DNA from: Thermomucor indicae-seudaticae
Lineage: Eukaryota; Mucoromycota; Mucoromycetes; Mucorales; Lichtheimiaceae
Direction: 5' to 3'
Assembly: GCA_000787465.1 (NCBI GenBank)
Contig: JSYX01000684.1
Location: 1 to 17,521, forward strand
DNA length: 17,521 bases
Shown here: one piece after another, positions 1-11,600 of the stretch
How positions within the stretch are numbered: position 1 is the stretch's first letter
Layout: the number at the start of each line of letters is the position of its first letter
Notes under the pieces: model-generated
The model's input: the letters and a program-made list of their open reading frames with translations, nothing else
Databases searched by the model: none
Told to the model about the DNA's origin: nothing
Program-made: the position numbers and the translations under genes

Positions 1-1525
1 TAGCCGCACCATTTGCGGCAGCCTGGCCCGCACCTGATTCGGCGGGGGGCCTAGACAGCTCTGGGGATTATCGGATGCCATCACACATAAACTCCGTCCC
101 TCTGTTTGGATCTGTCAATTCAGACACCCATATCCGGCATACACACTTAGTGGAGATGTTCGTATTGGTTAACAGGGGAAAACTGCCAGTGACAACGATT
201 TCTTATAAACAGGATTAAATCGTCCCGCTGAATAAACCTATATATTATGGGGTCGTGTTGACTTATTGTCTTTTTCTGATCTGGTATTATACTTTGTACA
301 GGCTGCTTCTTTATCACTTCCTACATACAGTACAACACAACAAACTATGTACAAGACATATTCCTACAGCGCAGAGAAACTACACTTCTGCAGAAATCAG
401 ATCCTCCTCCCGTTTTCTCTTGGCTCTGGATGAGACAGGAGCATTCAGCTAAGATGGAATATGGATCGTGCTCTGATATGTCGTCACCAGGGAACCAGAA
501 GTTCTTGGTCGAGAAGGACCAGCCTCCATGACTTCACAAGGCGCTACGTACAAAATGAGCTTGAGAGAGAACACAGAGCTCCAAATGCCCACCAGAACGT
601 ACCTTCAGTTTCCATACCGTCTCAAGGAGCGGAATATGCAATAAGTTTAACAGGTTGGCATAATGATATTAAGACGGGCCGGTAAGCCTAACTTTTGCTT
701 CAATCAGGGGAATAGGAGGTTGCAGTTTCATATTTTCTTACGGAAGATGGTCAATGATGAGATACTAAATGCTGATACAGTCCAGGTTACAGGTGAAGAC
801 TGCGTTTTGGCAAATGGTAAGGTGTCCGGCACCCTATGCTGGGCCAGTTCTGCTTGCTTATTTACCACTCGGAGCGCTTTTCCTTTCGGGTTTGATATGT
901 CACCTGTTTCTTTCTTTGAAGACCATTTAGAATGGCTCATTGATCGCTCGAAACATACAAAACTATGATTAAAGAGGGAGGATGTTTGGCTGTCCATTTT
1001 CCAACTCTGGGAGTTACAACTCATAAGGGGATCCCGATCTTTATTAGAGATTACGTTGGTCAAGAATGAGCAGGCATAATCAAGACGGACTTCCTACAGT
1101 CCCAATTTCACGCCTGAATCTTAAAGTATCAATTCCCAGCCGATAGTATGGAGGCGGGCAAGATAAAAGTTGCCATTTGGTTCGCTTAAAGCAAAACTGA
1201 CAATGACTGACGTTGTTTCTCCTTCCGCGTTTATTCAAATCATCTGTACTCTGCGCGGAATAGACATGCTCCTGGTGTCCAGTAATAGTCCTGTTAGTAC
1301 AACACACAACGCAACAATATCGACTTCAAGTCACTAAGGGATGTGTTAACTGAGGCAGCCAACGTGTCGTCAAAAGGTCTGTATCGCCAACATAGGTCAT
1401 GTTCATCATATCGGGCGGGGTCAAGTCAGTTGAAAGTCGTCTTACGTTTGCTGTTTGCGTAATCGCTGGATGGCGGAGAGTACATAGCATGCTTCAATCG
1501 ATATATCTATAAGCGGGTCCTATTA
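1..1525. other. Unassigned 5' region without a recognised gene
   Basis: I see no tRNA, rRNA, transposon or recognisable protein here. Several plus-strand open segments have protein-like composition in changing frames. 3-215 is open for 70 codons and includes HTHLVEMFVLVNRGKLPV. 330-531 follows a CATACAG acceptor and includes DPPPVFSWLWMRQEH. 528-644 includes TYKMSLRENTELQMPTRTY. Around 636-682 the reading is EYAISLTGWHNDIKTG before GTAAGC. 724-811 includes NDEILNADTVQVTGEDCVL before GTAAGG. 932-1069 includes AVHFPTLGVTTHKGIPIF. They may be exons of one gene running in from the left, a decayed gene, or chance. Random open frames of this length are expected in 1.5 kb, so confidence is low. From about 1070 to 1525 nothing stands out. 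Confidence 0.3.
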
Positions 1526-2018
1526 TTATGCTGCCTTTTCCTGTGTGCTTAAACGATTGTCTGCTCGAGCTGCAAGCATCTCACTGTAGCATTGTTTGAG
1601 CTGCTTTACAGCCCTCTTCATCATGTCCACAAGAACGTGTCCATCCAGGTTATTGGTGCGAAATCCACAAAGCATTTGACCTATGTTTCCGTGTCTATGA
1701 CGGTAACGACTTCTTTCTTCCTTCTTCCCTCTTCCGAAGCATGGAGAGCTGGCTCTCATACAACAATGTCCATGGTGATCTGTGACAGACTCTTCATCTT
1801 TGTTTCAGGGACGTGGCACAGATCGCGGACCTGATGGACAGGGCGCACGGATATCGTTTCATGCTTCCATTGCAGCGCATCCCGCTCTCAGGCCCTAAGG
1901 CCTGTAAAATGATTGTTGTTCAAAGCAAAAGAGGCGATGACTAACAGTACGCCTTGCTTACGTCTCTGTTCAGTAGTGTGTTCAAAGCTCTGTTGGTTTT
2001 CTGCTTGACATCTGTCAT
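1526..2018 (-). CDS. Possible small multi-exon gene, product unknown (tentative)
   Basis: Three segments look protein-like on the minus strand. An ATG at 2018 opens MTDVKQKTNRALNTLLNRD and meets a GTAAGC donor at 1961 with a TTTTACAG acceptor 60 nt on. A middle stretch, about 1755-1885, contains ALQWKHETISVRPVHQVRDL and PETKMKSLSQITMDIV. A last stretch reads LDGHVLVDMMKRAVKQLKQC and then LAARADNRLSTQEKAA before a stop at 1526. I could not join them cleanly: the obvious acceptor puts the middle stretch out of frame, and no good donor/acceptor pair reaches the last one. If real, it would be a roughly 110-residue helical protein divergent from VPS13 with a shared promoter of about 113 bp. I do not recognise it. 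Confidence 0.25.
1809..2010 (+). other. Alternative plus-strand exon/intron reading (tentative)
   Basis: After a TTTGTTTCAG acceptor ending at 1808, the plus strand is open as VAQIADLMDRAHGYRFMLPL and beyond. At 1904-1973 there is a very good 70-nt intron: donor T|GTAAAA, branch GACTAAC, acceptor CTGTTCAG. It continues in frame for a few residues to a stop near 2008. It could be the end of an upstream plus-strand gene or a spliced 5' leader of VPS13. It conflicts with the minus-strand model over the same bases, so at most one is right. Confidence 0.25.
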
Positions 2019-2131
2019 TGGGAAAGTTCCGCCAAATATGGCATTCCGGTGACTCCGGGCTGGACTTCGGGACATCATTATGCATAAGCTTGCGCGAGTT
2101 CCTGACAGCTGTTGTTTCAGGATCGTCCACC
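2019..2131. promoter_or_regulatory. VPS13 5' flank / leader
   Basis: This is the 113 bp before the VPS13 ATG. It contains an AT-rich ATTATGCATAAGC and a good acceptor-like CTGTTGTTTCAG ending at 2120, 11 nt before the ATG, which suggests an intron in the 5' leader. No clear TATA box or binding-site array is seen. If the tentative minus-strand gene is real, this is a divergent promoter. Confidence 0.35.
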
Positions 2132-2656
2132 ATGTTGGAGTCTTTGATCGCCTCAATTTTGAACAGATTCCTCGGAAATTACGTGTCAAACTTGAACTAT
2201 GATCAGCTAAACATAGGAATCTGGAACGGTGCGGTTACTACGCTTTTGAGAGAGTGGCGCAATGTGTGCTGACGATGCTGCAATCCTTCAGGTGAAGCTA
2301 ATCTCCGGAACTTGAAGCTTCGGCGAGAGGCCTTGGATAAGCTCGATTTGCCTATTGACGTACTCGAAGGTGAATACCGGACAGCTTCTTTTTTGGAAGA
2401 TCGTTATCGGCGGCATGGCTCATGGTTATTCTAGGTTACCTGGGAGAGCTTACGTTAAGTATACCATGGTCGAACCTAAAGGGGAAGCCAGTGAAAGTGT
2501 CTATCGAGAACGTATACTTATTGGCGGTACCGAAAAACGAAGCTACAGTGAGTCAATTCCGGCGTATCCCAAAAAGCTATGATTCTAAGAGCGCGACAGA
2601 TTTCTGCAGAAGAAGAGGAGCAACGAGCACAGATGCTGAAACAGAGAAGACTTGCT
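2132..2656 (+). other. Chorein N-terminal domain of Vps13 (exons 1 to early 4)
   Basis: Residues 1 to about 115 form the capping domain at the ER-facing end of the lipid channel in the family. Visible landmarks are LNIGIWNGEANLRNLKLRRE, then LDKLDLPIDVLEGYLGEL, then IENVYLLAVPKNEAT, joined across three introns. After intron 3 the protein continues ISAEEEEQRAQMLKQRRLA, the charged helix usual at this place. Confidence 0.93.
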
Positions 2657-5600
2657 ACTGCAGAGCTGTTAGCAGACAGCCAAACGAAGCAGACGGATCA
2701 AACGTCGGGCAACAACGAAGGGTTCATCAGCAGTTTGACTACTAAAATCATCGACAATTTGCAAGTGTCAATCAAGAATATCCACATACGTTTCGAAGAC
2801 AATGTTTCAGATCCAGGTCATCCGTTCGCCGCAGGCATAACCTTGAAGGAGCTATCCGCGGTGTCAACTGATGGTCAATGGAATCCTACATTTATTAGCG
2901 AGGCAACCAATACCATTCATAAGGTAAAAGGCCGATGTGCAGTTGGATAAACTTCTTCCATGCTAAAAAAGTAGCGCTAGCTTGCCACTTTACACTCCTT
3001 AGCAGTGTATTGGAATACCGATTCCCGATCACTTGCAGGTTTCCCGCATGAAGAGGCTGCACGAGTTTATGCGAGCTTGGTATGAATCACTGCACACGAT
3101 ACGCGATATGCTATTGATCCTAACTGATCTATGATTTAAAGATACCCGACGGAAAAACTGATATCAAAGAACATCAATATATCTTGAAACCTGTCTCGGG
3201 CACCGGAAAGGTATTATTGGAAGTGTAAGCATAGAAGAGTCATGACTAACAATGCATACATGGCTTAGATTAAATTGAATAAGCAGTTCGGACGTGATCT
3301 ACCGAAAACCGATATCACGCTGCTGTTTGACGAGCTTGGCATCTGCCTAGATGACCATCAATATCGTGATGCTATCCTTTTGGTGGATCTCTTCCACGAT
3401 AGTATAAAAAAGAAAAAGGTATGCGAAACCATAGTGAGTCACGATATCTTCTTGATGCTCATGAACGAACAAAGTACCTGAAATTCCATCCACCCCCGGG
3501 AGTGACTCCAAAATCCGATCCACGTGCCTACCTGAAGTTTGCCGGTAATGCGGTGTTATCCGAAATACACGAACGCAACTACAAATGGACCTGGGATCAC
3601 TTTCGAAAGCGCCGCGACCAGAGACGTGACTATATTGAATGCTACATTGCTAGCAAGATGAATAAGGCAACCGAAGAACAAGAGGAAAAGCTGAAAAGAC
3701 TCGAATGGGACTTGAGTTTTGAAGACATCCGCTTTTACCGAAGTATAGCGAAAAGTAGGCTGAGGAGGGAACAGATTAAGATAGGTGTGTCTCACGATCT
3801 TGGAAACTCTAATGGTCGCGACCGACATTGCTCATACTATTTGTTAGAGCAAGAACAAAAGAAAAAGGAAAGCGCGGGCGGATGGTTCAGTTCCTGGTGG
3901 TTTGGCACCTCGAATAGCTCTGGAGCCGACAATCAGCAAGCAGTACGATCGTAAATTACCCGACTGGTTTTACAACTGTCTAACAGCATGAATAGGAAAA
4001 TGGGGAAGGGTTGGTAATGACCGAAGAGCAAAAGCGTGAGCTCTATGAGGCGATAGACTACGACGAAGACAAAGCAGCCATTGCTGCCTCTGTGGACATG
4101 CCGAAAGATGTAAGAACGTTCAAGGGCCCATATTGCAACTCTCTGAGCTCACGGAGACACTTCCCGAATAGACAATGAAACTTGCTATAGAGACCAGACT
4201 CAACCGAGGTTCATTCAACCTGTTGCGTTATTCTCATCATGGCGGTCCTCGAGAACTGGCCTCTCTTGTGTACGATACAGTTACAATCAACGCAATACAG
4301 TACGTGGAGTCAATGAAATTCGCAGCAAGTCTCGGCGACGTAAGACTGTACGATGGCATGACTCCAAACACGCTTTATCCACAGATAATAGGAGTAAAGA
4401 AGGATGGACACAATGGGTAATTGCAGAGAAGGCACTACCTAGTTAGCTAATCTAATATATTCATTTCGGCAGGATTTATTCCGTGGAGCGCCTGCCTGCA
4501 AGCTCTCGCAAAGTTAGCAGAAACGGCAAGTCTTCAGAAAGGATGGAAAACGAGCCGTTTTTCCAAGTGACCTTTGACCACAAGCCGTTGGATCACGTTG
4601 CGGACAACGCCATTTCCTTGAAGATGCGTCATTTGGAGATAGTATATAATCCTGCTATAGTGAAGGGTGTGCTGGACTTTTTGAAGCCTCCTGAAAATAA
4701 GTCAGAAAGCATCAATGCGTTGTTAGAGGCTGCCAGTAATACTCTGGAAGGCTTCAAACAGCAAACGAGGGCCGGACTGGAATATGCTCTGCAAAAACAT
4801 ACGACATTGGCATTGGACATAGACATGGATGCTCCCATTATTATTATACCTGAGAGGTAAAGTCTGTCATTAGTCGTTAGGGCTGCAGTATGATACTGAA
4901 TTGAGCTTTAGTTGCACCGTGAAGCATTCAGCAGCCATGATTATTGACGCTGGTCACATTCAAGTGGACAGTGATCTCGCGAACCAGGAGCTCATAAAGG
5001 ATTTCAAGAGTCTGGAATACGACAGAGACGACTACAAAAAATTGGAGGGTCTCATTTACGACAAGTTTAAGGTGCAACTATCTCAAACGAAGCTACTTAT
5101 TACCCCCGATATCAGCCACTGTACTGGTGAACTACACTCAGAAGGCTGGGAGAATGCGCAACTAATTAAACGTATCGACATGAGTTTCCTCGTTGAGATC
5201 TGCATTATCCAGCGCGCCACACAGTTCACGAAGTTTAAAGTATCAGGAGAAATGCCACTGTTGTCATTGAATATTTCCGATACAAAGTACAAAACCCTTA
5301 TGCGAATGATTGATTTAGTACTCGAAGGTATATCAAGTGACGAAGACAAGCCAGCGGAGCAGACCAAGGGGCAGAACGAACCAAATGTTTTCATTCAGAA
5401 TATTTGGGGCAATGGACGGGAGGAAGATCTTGTGGTGCCAGACACTGAAAGTGAAGCGAGCGTGGCGACGTCTAACCTTGATGCCACTGTGATTAGTTGG
5501 CCAGCATCAGATTCTGCGAGTTTATCTACGGCGGCCAATATGAGCTATCGACAAGAACAGTTTCGGTTTAAATTCGAGGTCGGCAAAGTAATTGCGTCCG

Positions 5601-8600
5601 TACGTGAAACTGCGCCTGAAAGTGTGTCCATCGAGAATCTACTTTGCGAGGTGGTATTCGACAAGTTTGGTTTGGACTTTGTCTCCCGACCAGAGGACAT
5701 GGAAGTCAGTGTCTCGCTAAAGTCACTGAATGTGCTCGATAAGATGGAGCATGGCAATGAATTCAAGTACCTCGTTACGTCCGGCGGTGTGGATGAGCAG
5801 ACTCAGAAAGATTTGGTGAATGTGAAATATCTTCAAGTCAAGCGAACACATCCGCTGTTTTTTGATGAATATCAAGGATTCAACCAGACGGTTAGCATCA
5901 CGTTGTCTACCCTCAACATTGTTGTGACGCGAAGCTCCATCCTGACCCTGTATAACTTTGTGCTCAGCACATTTACGAGTCCTTCGACACCGGATGATAC
6001 AAAGAGCCCTGAAGAACATGACAAGAGCGGCTACTCAGTTTATTCGGCATCTGGAAAGGAGCGAAAGTCGAATGGTTCAGCTGACCAATTGCAGAGTAAT
6101 ACGATGAAGGTGACAATCCATATGGATAGTGTTGATCTTATTCTGAACGACGATGGAAGGCGACTCGGCACGGGTGTAATGTCGTACGGTGACTTGAGTG
6201 TACTGCTTTATCCTAGTACCCTTAAAGTCACTGGCAAGTTTGGTAACTTTACGTTGACAGATGATTCTTGTTCGACCGACGATCACGATGTCTGGCACAG
6301 TGCTTCTGACAGATATGTTCTCAGCATCGAGGGTGAAGAGCTTGCTGACTTTTCATTCGAGACGTTTGATGCTTCTTCCAGTGAATATCCGGGCTACGAT
6401 CAAGAGTTCCGCTTGAGGATGGGTGCCCTGCGATTGTCGTTTCTGGAGTCCCTGAAACCGACGCTGGATTTCCTCAACGAATTTCTCGAGATGAAAGCAG
6501 TGTATGATGCTGCGCGACAAGCTGCGGTTGAGAAAGCACAGCAAATGCAGGAAGCCAACACAAAGTTACACTTTGACGTTGTTATTAAGAGTCCGGTGGT
6601 CACCTTCCCGATCGACGCAAGCAACAGCCTGGCTGCCTATCTTGGCGAGATTAGAGCTGCTAACATGTTTGGGCAAAAAGTGCGTCGAAGAAACGATAAT
6701 ATTATGGCGGAACCACGTGAAGTTGCTGTTACTACAATCCAGTGCGGCCTGTACAATATCGGTCTGCAATCTCAATCGACAATATCCGAAAGTGACCAAA
6801 GTATGCCTCGACAACGCTTATTGCCCATAATTGATAATCTGGACATGACGTTCAATATCGAGAGCCTTGACAAAGCCGAACCGGACTATGGTCCCGCAAC
6901 CAGCATCAACGGGAACATATCCGATGTGTGCATGACGGTAACTGAATTTCAGTATGAAGCACTGCTGAAGGTCTATGGTGATATCATGTCGACATTTATG
7001 GCTTCAGACGAGAAGAACAAGGATGAAGTCCAAGTTATTGAGGGCACTACAAGCACATCATCTGTTCGCCATGTCGCTGAGCAACAGAGAGAAGCAGTGG
7101 ACAAAGGTGCTGCAGAAAATAACGGAACAGCCATTACAATGAATATGCAAGTGGTCGTCAGAACCGTTCGTTTGGACATTTTGACTGGCCAAGATCTTGA
7201 TCTGGAAGACCGCTTTAAGCAGAGATTGGCGCGGCTATCTTTCAACAATACAGAGATGAAAATGCAGACAAAACAAGATGCCTCGATGCTGTTGGAAGTC
7301 CAGATGGATTCCGTCACTTTTGAAGACACTAGATCGAATACTGAGTCAAAATTCCGAGAGATTATGTCGGCGCCGCACTTGGACGGGCCTCAGCTTCAGG
7401 TACAGCTTAAGATGCCGGGAAGGCATCAGCCACAGACCATGCAGGCTTCTGTCACTATCGACTCGCCAAAGATCGTGTTATCCTTGGATTATGTTTTCTT
7501 ACTCGTCGATTTCCTGTCTAAACCATTTACTCCTGATTCAACTACAGAAGCGCAAGCTTACGCAAAGTCTCAGCGAGAGCGTCATGGAGACGAAGGCAGA
7601 CGGAAGTCCATTGGAACAGCCTCAAAGCAGACACGTTCAGTGACTTCACGTAAATCAAAGCCAGCTGAATCTTCAGCAATGCAGTTGCATTACACTTTCA
7701 GAGTGATGGATGTCCAAATTATCTGCCTGGCAAAACCAGAAAGCAATTCGTCTGAAGCTATCGTCTTCTCCCTTAGCCAACTCGCTGCGATACAGCAACA
7801 AGAACTTCAGTGTAACATTGATGGTATCCATATGTTCCTTTGTCGCATGGACAACCCAAAGGAATCTGCTGTGCCATTTGTGGAGGAGTTTAATGTAGCA
7901 GCCAATATGAAGACGTCGTCTACAATGCCGGGATGCAGCGTAACTATGATTGATATCGATGTACAGCCACTCATAATTCGACTTTCGTATCACGACATGA
8001 TGCTCGTTCTGGCTGTAATTAACAAGGCTATGGAGTTGATGGGAAATGGGAAGAGCACCTCAAGCGCTTCATATGAAAGTGGTGATATCGCCATATCGGC
8101 TGCAAATGGAAGGTTTATCCAGTCAAGTAATGCCGATGGTGAAGATGTGCCAAATGGAGACCAAGCGGTGCAGAAGATAGAACCTTATATCATAATGTCG
8201 AAGGAGTTGGTAAGACTGTACTATGATAGACTATACTTTGCCCGCTAACAGCAAGCGTAGCTCAAGGCCAAGATGCAAGGTCTGCAGTTTATTCTTATCG
8301 AAGATCTGCATGATCTACCTTTCATCGATGTCGCCATACAGCCTTTTACTGTTAACGTGTCCGGTTGGTCACGAGCAGTAAGTGACATGTCTATATACTT
8401 GCACATGAAGAAGGTTGCTGACTCTTTTGGGATAAGCTTGCTGCTGATGTTTACTTTAACATCGCGGCCAGTAACTTCAACTTTAGAAATTCTCACTGGG
8501 AACCCATTATTGAGCCCTGGGTATTCGGTATAAAAGTATCGCAAGACGCAGCAACGAAAGGAATATCCGTTGATGTGGAATCTGATGAACTGCTCAACTT

Positions 8601-11600
8601 GAATATAACTCACACATTTCTGGAGACGTTCCTGGCAGTTTCTACTACTCTGACGCAAGTCGAAGTAGGTTATCCCTGCTGCATGCAATCAGAGTGTATC
8701 ACATGGCTAAACCGAATCTTTAGCCCTTGCCAGAGAGTGCACAGAAGCAAGTTCGTCCTTATTTGATTCGTAATAGGACAGGGTACGACATCCGCTTTTG
8801 GAATATGTCAGAGGATGCAGTTCTCGATGAAAAAGGCACCCGAGACACTCGTGTGTACCATCTCAAGGATGGGGAAGATTATCCTTGGACGTTCCGGGAT
8901 TGGAAACATCGTCGCATGGTAGACCAGAAAGCTTTTGTGTGCTGTGAAAAGTGGAAATGCTAACAGTGCCTTTATTCTAGAATGTCAACGTCGGCAAAAA
9001 TCTGCTAGGTGTTGAGATTAATGCATTTGATTGGGAAGCTCTACAGAATGTAGTTCTGGATCAAGAAGGGCAACATGTCTACCGTTTGCGCCCTGACGTG
9101 AACGGGGTCTCTCATCGGCTTATTGTGGACATTCGATTGGAAGAGCACGTCAAAAAGGTTACTTTCCGCAGCGGATTGGGAGTGAAGAATCAGTCGAAAG
9201 AGCGGCTTCAACTGAAGTTGCTTGACGGTAAAGGGTGCCAAGCGTCGGAAATCTGGACGATCGGTTTGTTGCTTGTAGCTTATTGTAGTGGCATATATCG
9301 TCTGCTAAGCCCTTTATGCAATAGCACCCGAGGATGAGTTTTCTCTTCCTATCGGGAAAAGTTACGATTTCTGGATGACTGTTCGACCATCTGGTACCGT
9401 ATCCTCCTCATTAATTGCGAATCCTCTCGCTTTCTAATAGTTGACTGCAGAGCATTACCAGTGGAGTCAACCTGGCATTCACTGGTCTGATGTTATGCAT
9501 CCAAAGGGACCAAGAACAGTAACATGCAGTGCTCTCGATGGTGACAAGTTCGACTTTATATTTCAATTGCACGGCGTAGTCGACCAACAGAACCCTTTGA
9601 CACGGTAAGTAAAAGCGACGTGCAACTGTATCAGTAGAGCTCATTTTCTGTGAAAAGCCAATACCCCGTAATGACGTTGGAATTTGGCGCCCCCATTGAA
9701 CTGGAGAATATGCTTCCCTACGGCTTTGATTACAACCTGATGGATAAGACGAGCGGGAAAATATGTTCAGGAAGTGTGCACAAAGGAGAAACAGCATTCT
9801 TACACACTATTCCCGCCGGTCATCATGTGGCGCTCAGCATTAAAGTCCACCATTCATGTAAGTATTGAAGTTCGTAGCTCTGTTAGCTTATGCTTACTGG
9901 ACTATTTCTAGCGTACGATACGAGCGACTATACTGATATCGTGCTTCCGGAAGAAAAAGAAGCGAGTGCTACTCTGCCACTCACATTTACAGACAAGGAC
10001 AATAACAAGCTGAACTTGCAGATGAACGTTGCGTAAGTGCGAAAGATAATGCGCGCATGGTGACACTCCTTATACCAGATTTAGTCGTTTAGGAAAAGCG
10101 AATAATGCACTCTGGATCAACGTCTTTTCTCCGTATTTGATATTGAACAAGACAAACCTTACAACGGTTTTGAGGCCAAGAATCAGTCACCGTCAGTCCA
10201 AATATCCATTTTACCCAATCAGATCATTTGAGGACAGGGATCATGTAACGTCGAACCGATAGAGGAGCCTTGTACGATACTTACACTGCTGGTGATAGAT
10301 ATTGCCCGTGATGTTCTCTTTCGCAGAGCTGGACAAACGAAATCGCGTGCAACTAGCAATTCCCGGAGCAAAGTGGAGCGAGGCAAGGAGAGAGAGTTCT
10401 CGTGTTGCTTCGGCGATAGAGAGTTGCTGACATTTTTCGGATATAGCCTTTGAGTTTTGAAGCAGTTGGAAGCGTACAAGATGTTGTCCTGCCAGCGCAA
10501 GAACATCAACATGAAGTGCATGTTGGTGTGAGGGTTGAAGAAGGAACTGGGCTGGTGAGTGCTATTCGTAGGATTAGTTCTAGCCGGATTAGAACGCTTA
10601 TCTTCTGTGCAGTATCACTTATCGAAATTGATCACCATCTCTCCGAGATTTGTAATCAAGAATAACCTGGATACGGCCATCAGATATCGTGAGTTTGACG
10701 TAAGCGAAGCTTCGGGTGTCGTACATCCAGGTGAAAAGGTCCCACTATATAACCTCACGAAAGCGCGACTCCGGTGGCTCTGCATACAGTTAGAACAGGA
10801 AGATCAATGGTAGGCAGAACAAAAATTGCTCGACTAATACAGGACTAATGAGCATAAAGGTCGGCGCCTTTCGACATTCAACAAATTGGCGATACGCATA
10901 TAAAAGTTTTCCAATCGGATGGCACGCAGCCTTTATTAGTCAAAGTCTCGATTGCAATTCAAGATGCTACTCTATTTATATACCTGGAGCGCGAAAAAAC
11001 TTGGCCGTATATTATATTCAATGATTCCAGTGTTCCTGTAACTTTCTTCCAAGAGGTAAGCATTGAAGGGTAATTGAAAAAATTTACATTGCTGACCTCT
11101 GCCGCTACAGGATACCGGTCTTGAGGAATATCGCCTCAAAGATCGTCAGAAGAAAGCTTTGCCACCATTGCGACAATTTACCCTCGAACCGCATAGCCGT
11201 ATGGAGTATTCGTGGGACATGCCAGTTGCTCAAGAAAAGCGACTTATTTTGAACGTGATGGGCCGGAAACGCAGTGTCAATTTCCAAGCGATTGGCACCC
11301 AGGTCCCGTTCAAATATCAAAAGTCCTCTTTGGGAGGACAATACCCGGGTATCATGTCTATCGATGTTTTCGCGCACGAGACTTCTCTTATCCTTGTTCT
11401 GACGGACTTCAATCCAAACACGAGCCCATTCCGACCTAAGCAATCGGCTCCGTCAACATTTGGTTCAAGCTCTCGGGAAGGAAGCACGTTCGAGACGGTT
11501 GATTATGATCACATTGTGAACTTTGCGTTTGGCGTAAAGCTGGCTGGCGTTGGTATTTCGGTAATTAACAAAAGGGCTCAGGTAAGGATGTCTGTGTATT

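Larger units (their letters stand above)
8757..11055 (+). other. Vps13 adaptor-binding (VAB / SHR-BD) domain
   Basis: In yeast, this six-repeat beta-rich domain binds organelle adaptors carrying a Pro-X-Pro type motif, and each repeat carries a conserved Asn (family knowledge). Six matching segments are readable after splicing: PYLIRNRTGYDI (Asn near 1924), GLGVKNQSKERLQL (near 2042), IELENMLPYGFDYNL (near 2146), PYLILNKTNL (near 2257), RFVIKNNLDTAI (near 2370) and PYIIFNDSSVPV (near 2473). An Asn is present in all six, so adaptor binding is probably intact. Residue numbers depend on the exon 17/18 junction. Confidence 0.88.

Noticed and set aside
3..19. Perfect 6-bp inverted repeat GCCGCA / TGCGGC with 5-nt loop at the window edge
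   Set aside because: A stem this short is expected by chance and nothing nearby supports a terminator or site.
728..1063. 111-codon open frame on the minus strand
   Set aside because: It is the longest open frame in the first 2 kb, but it is serine/lysine-rich with no recognisable motif, no homology I can name and no supporting signals. It fits a chance frame opposite the plus-strand segments.
8245..8688. 147-codon open frame on the minus strand
   Set aside because: It is antisense to VPS13 exons 14-15 and runs across their introns. The plus-strand family match fully explains the sequence.
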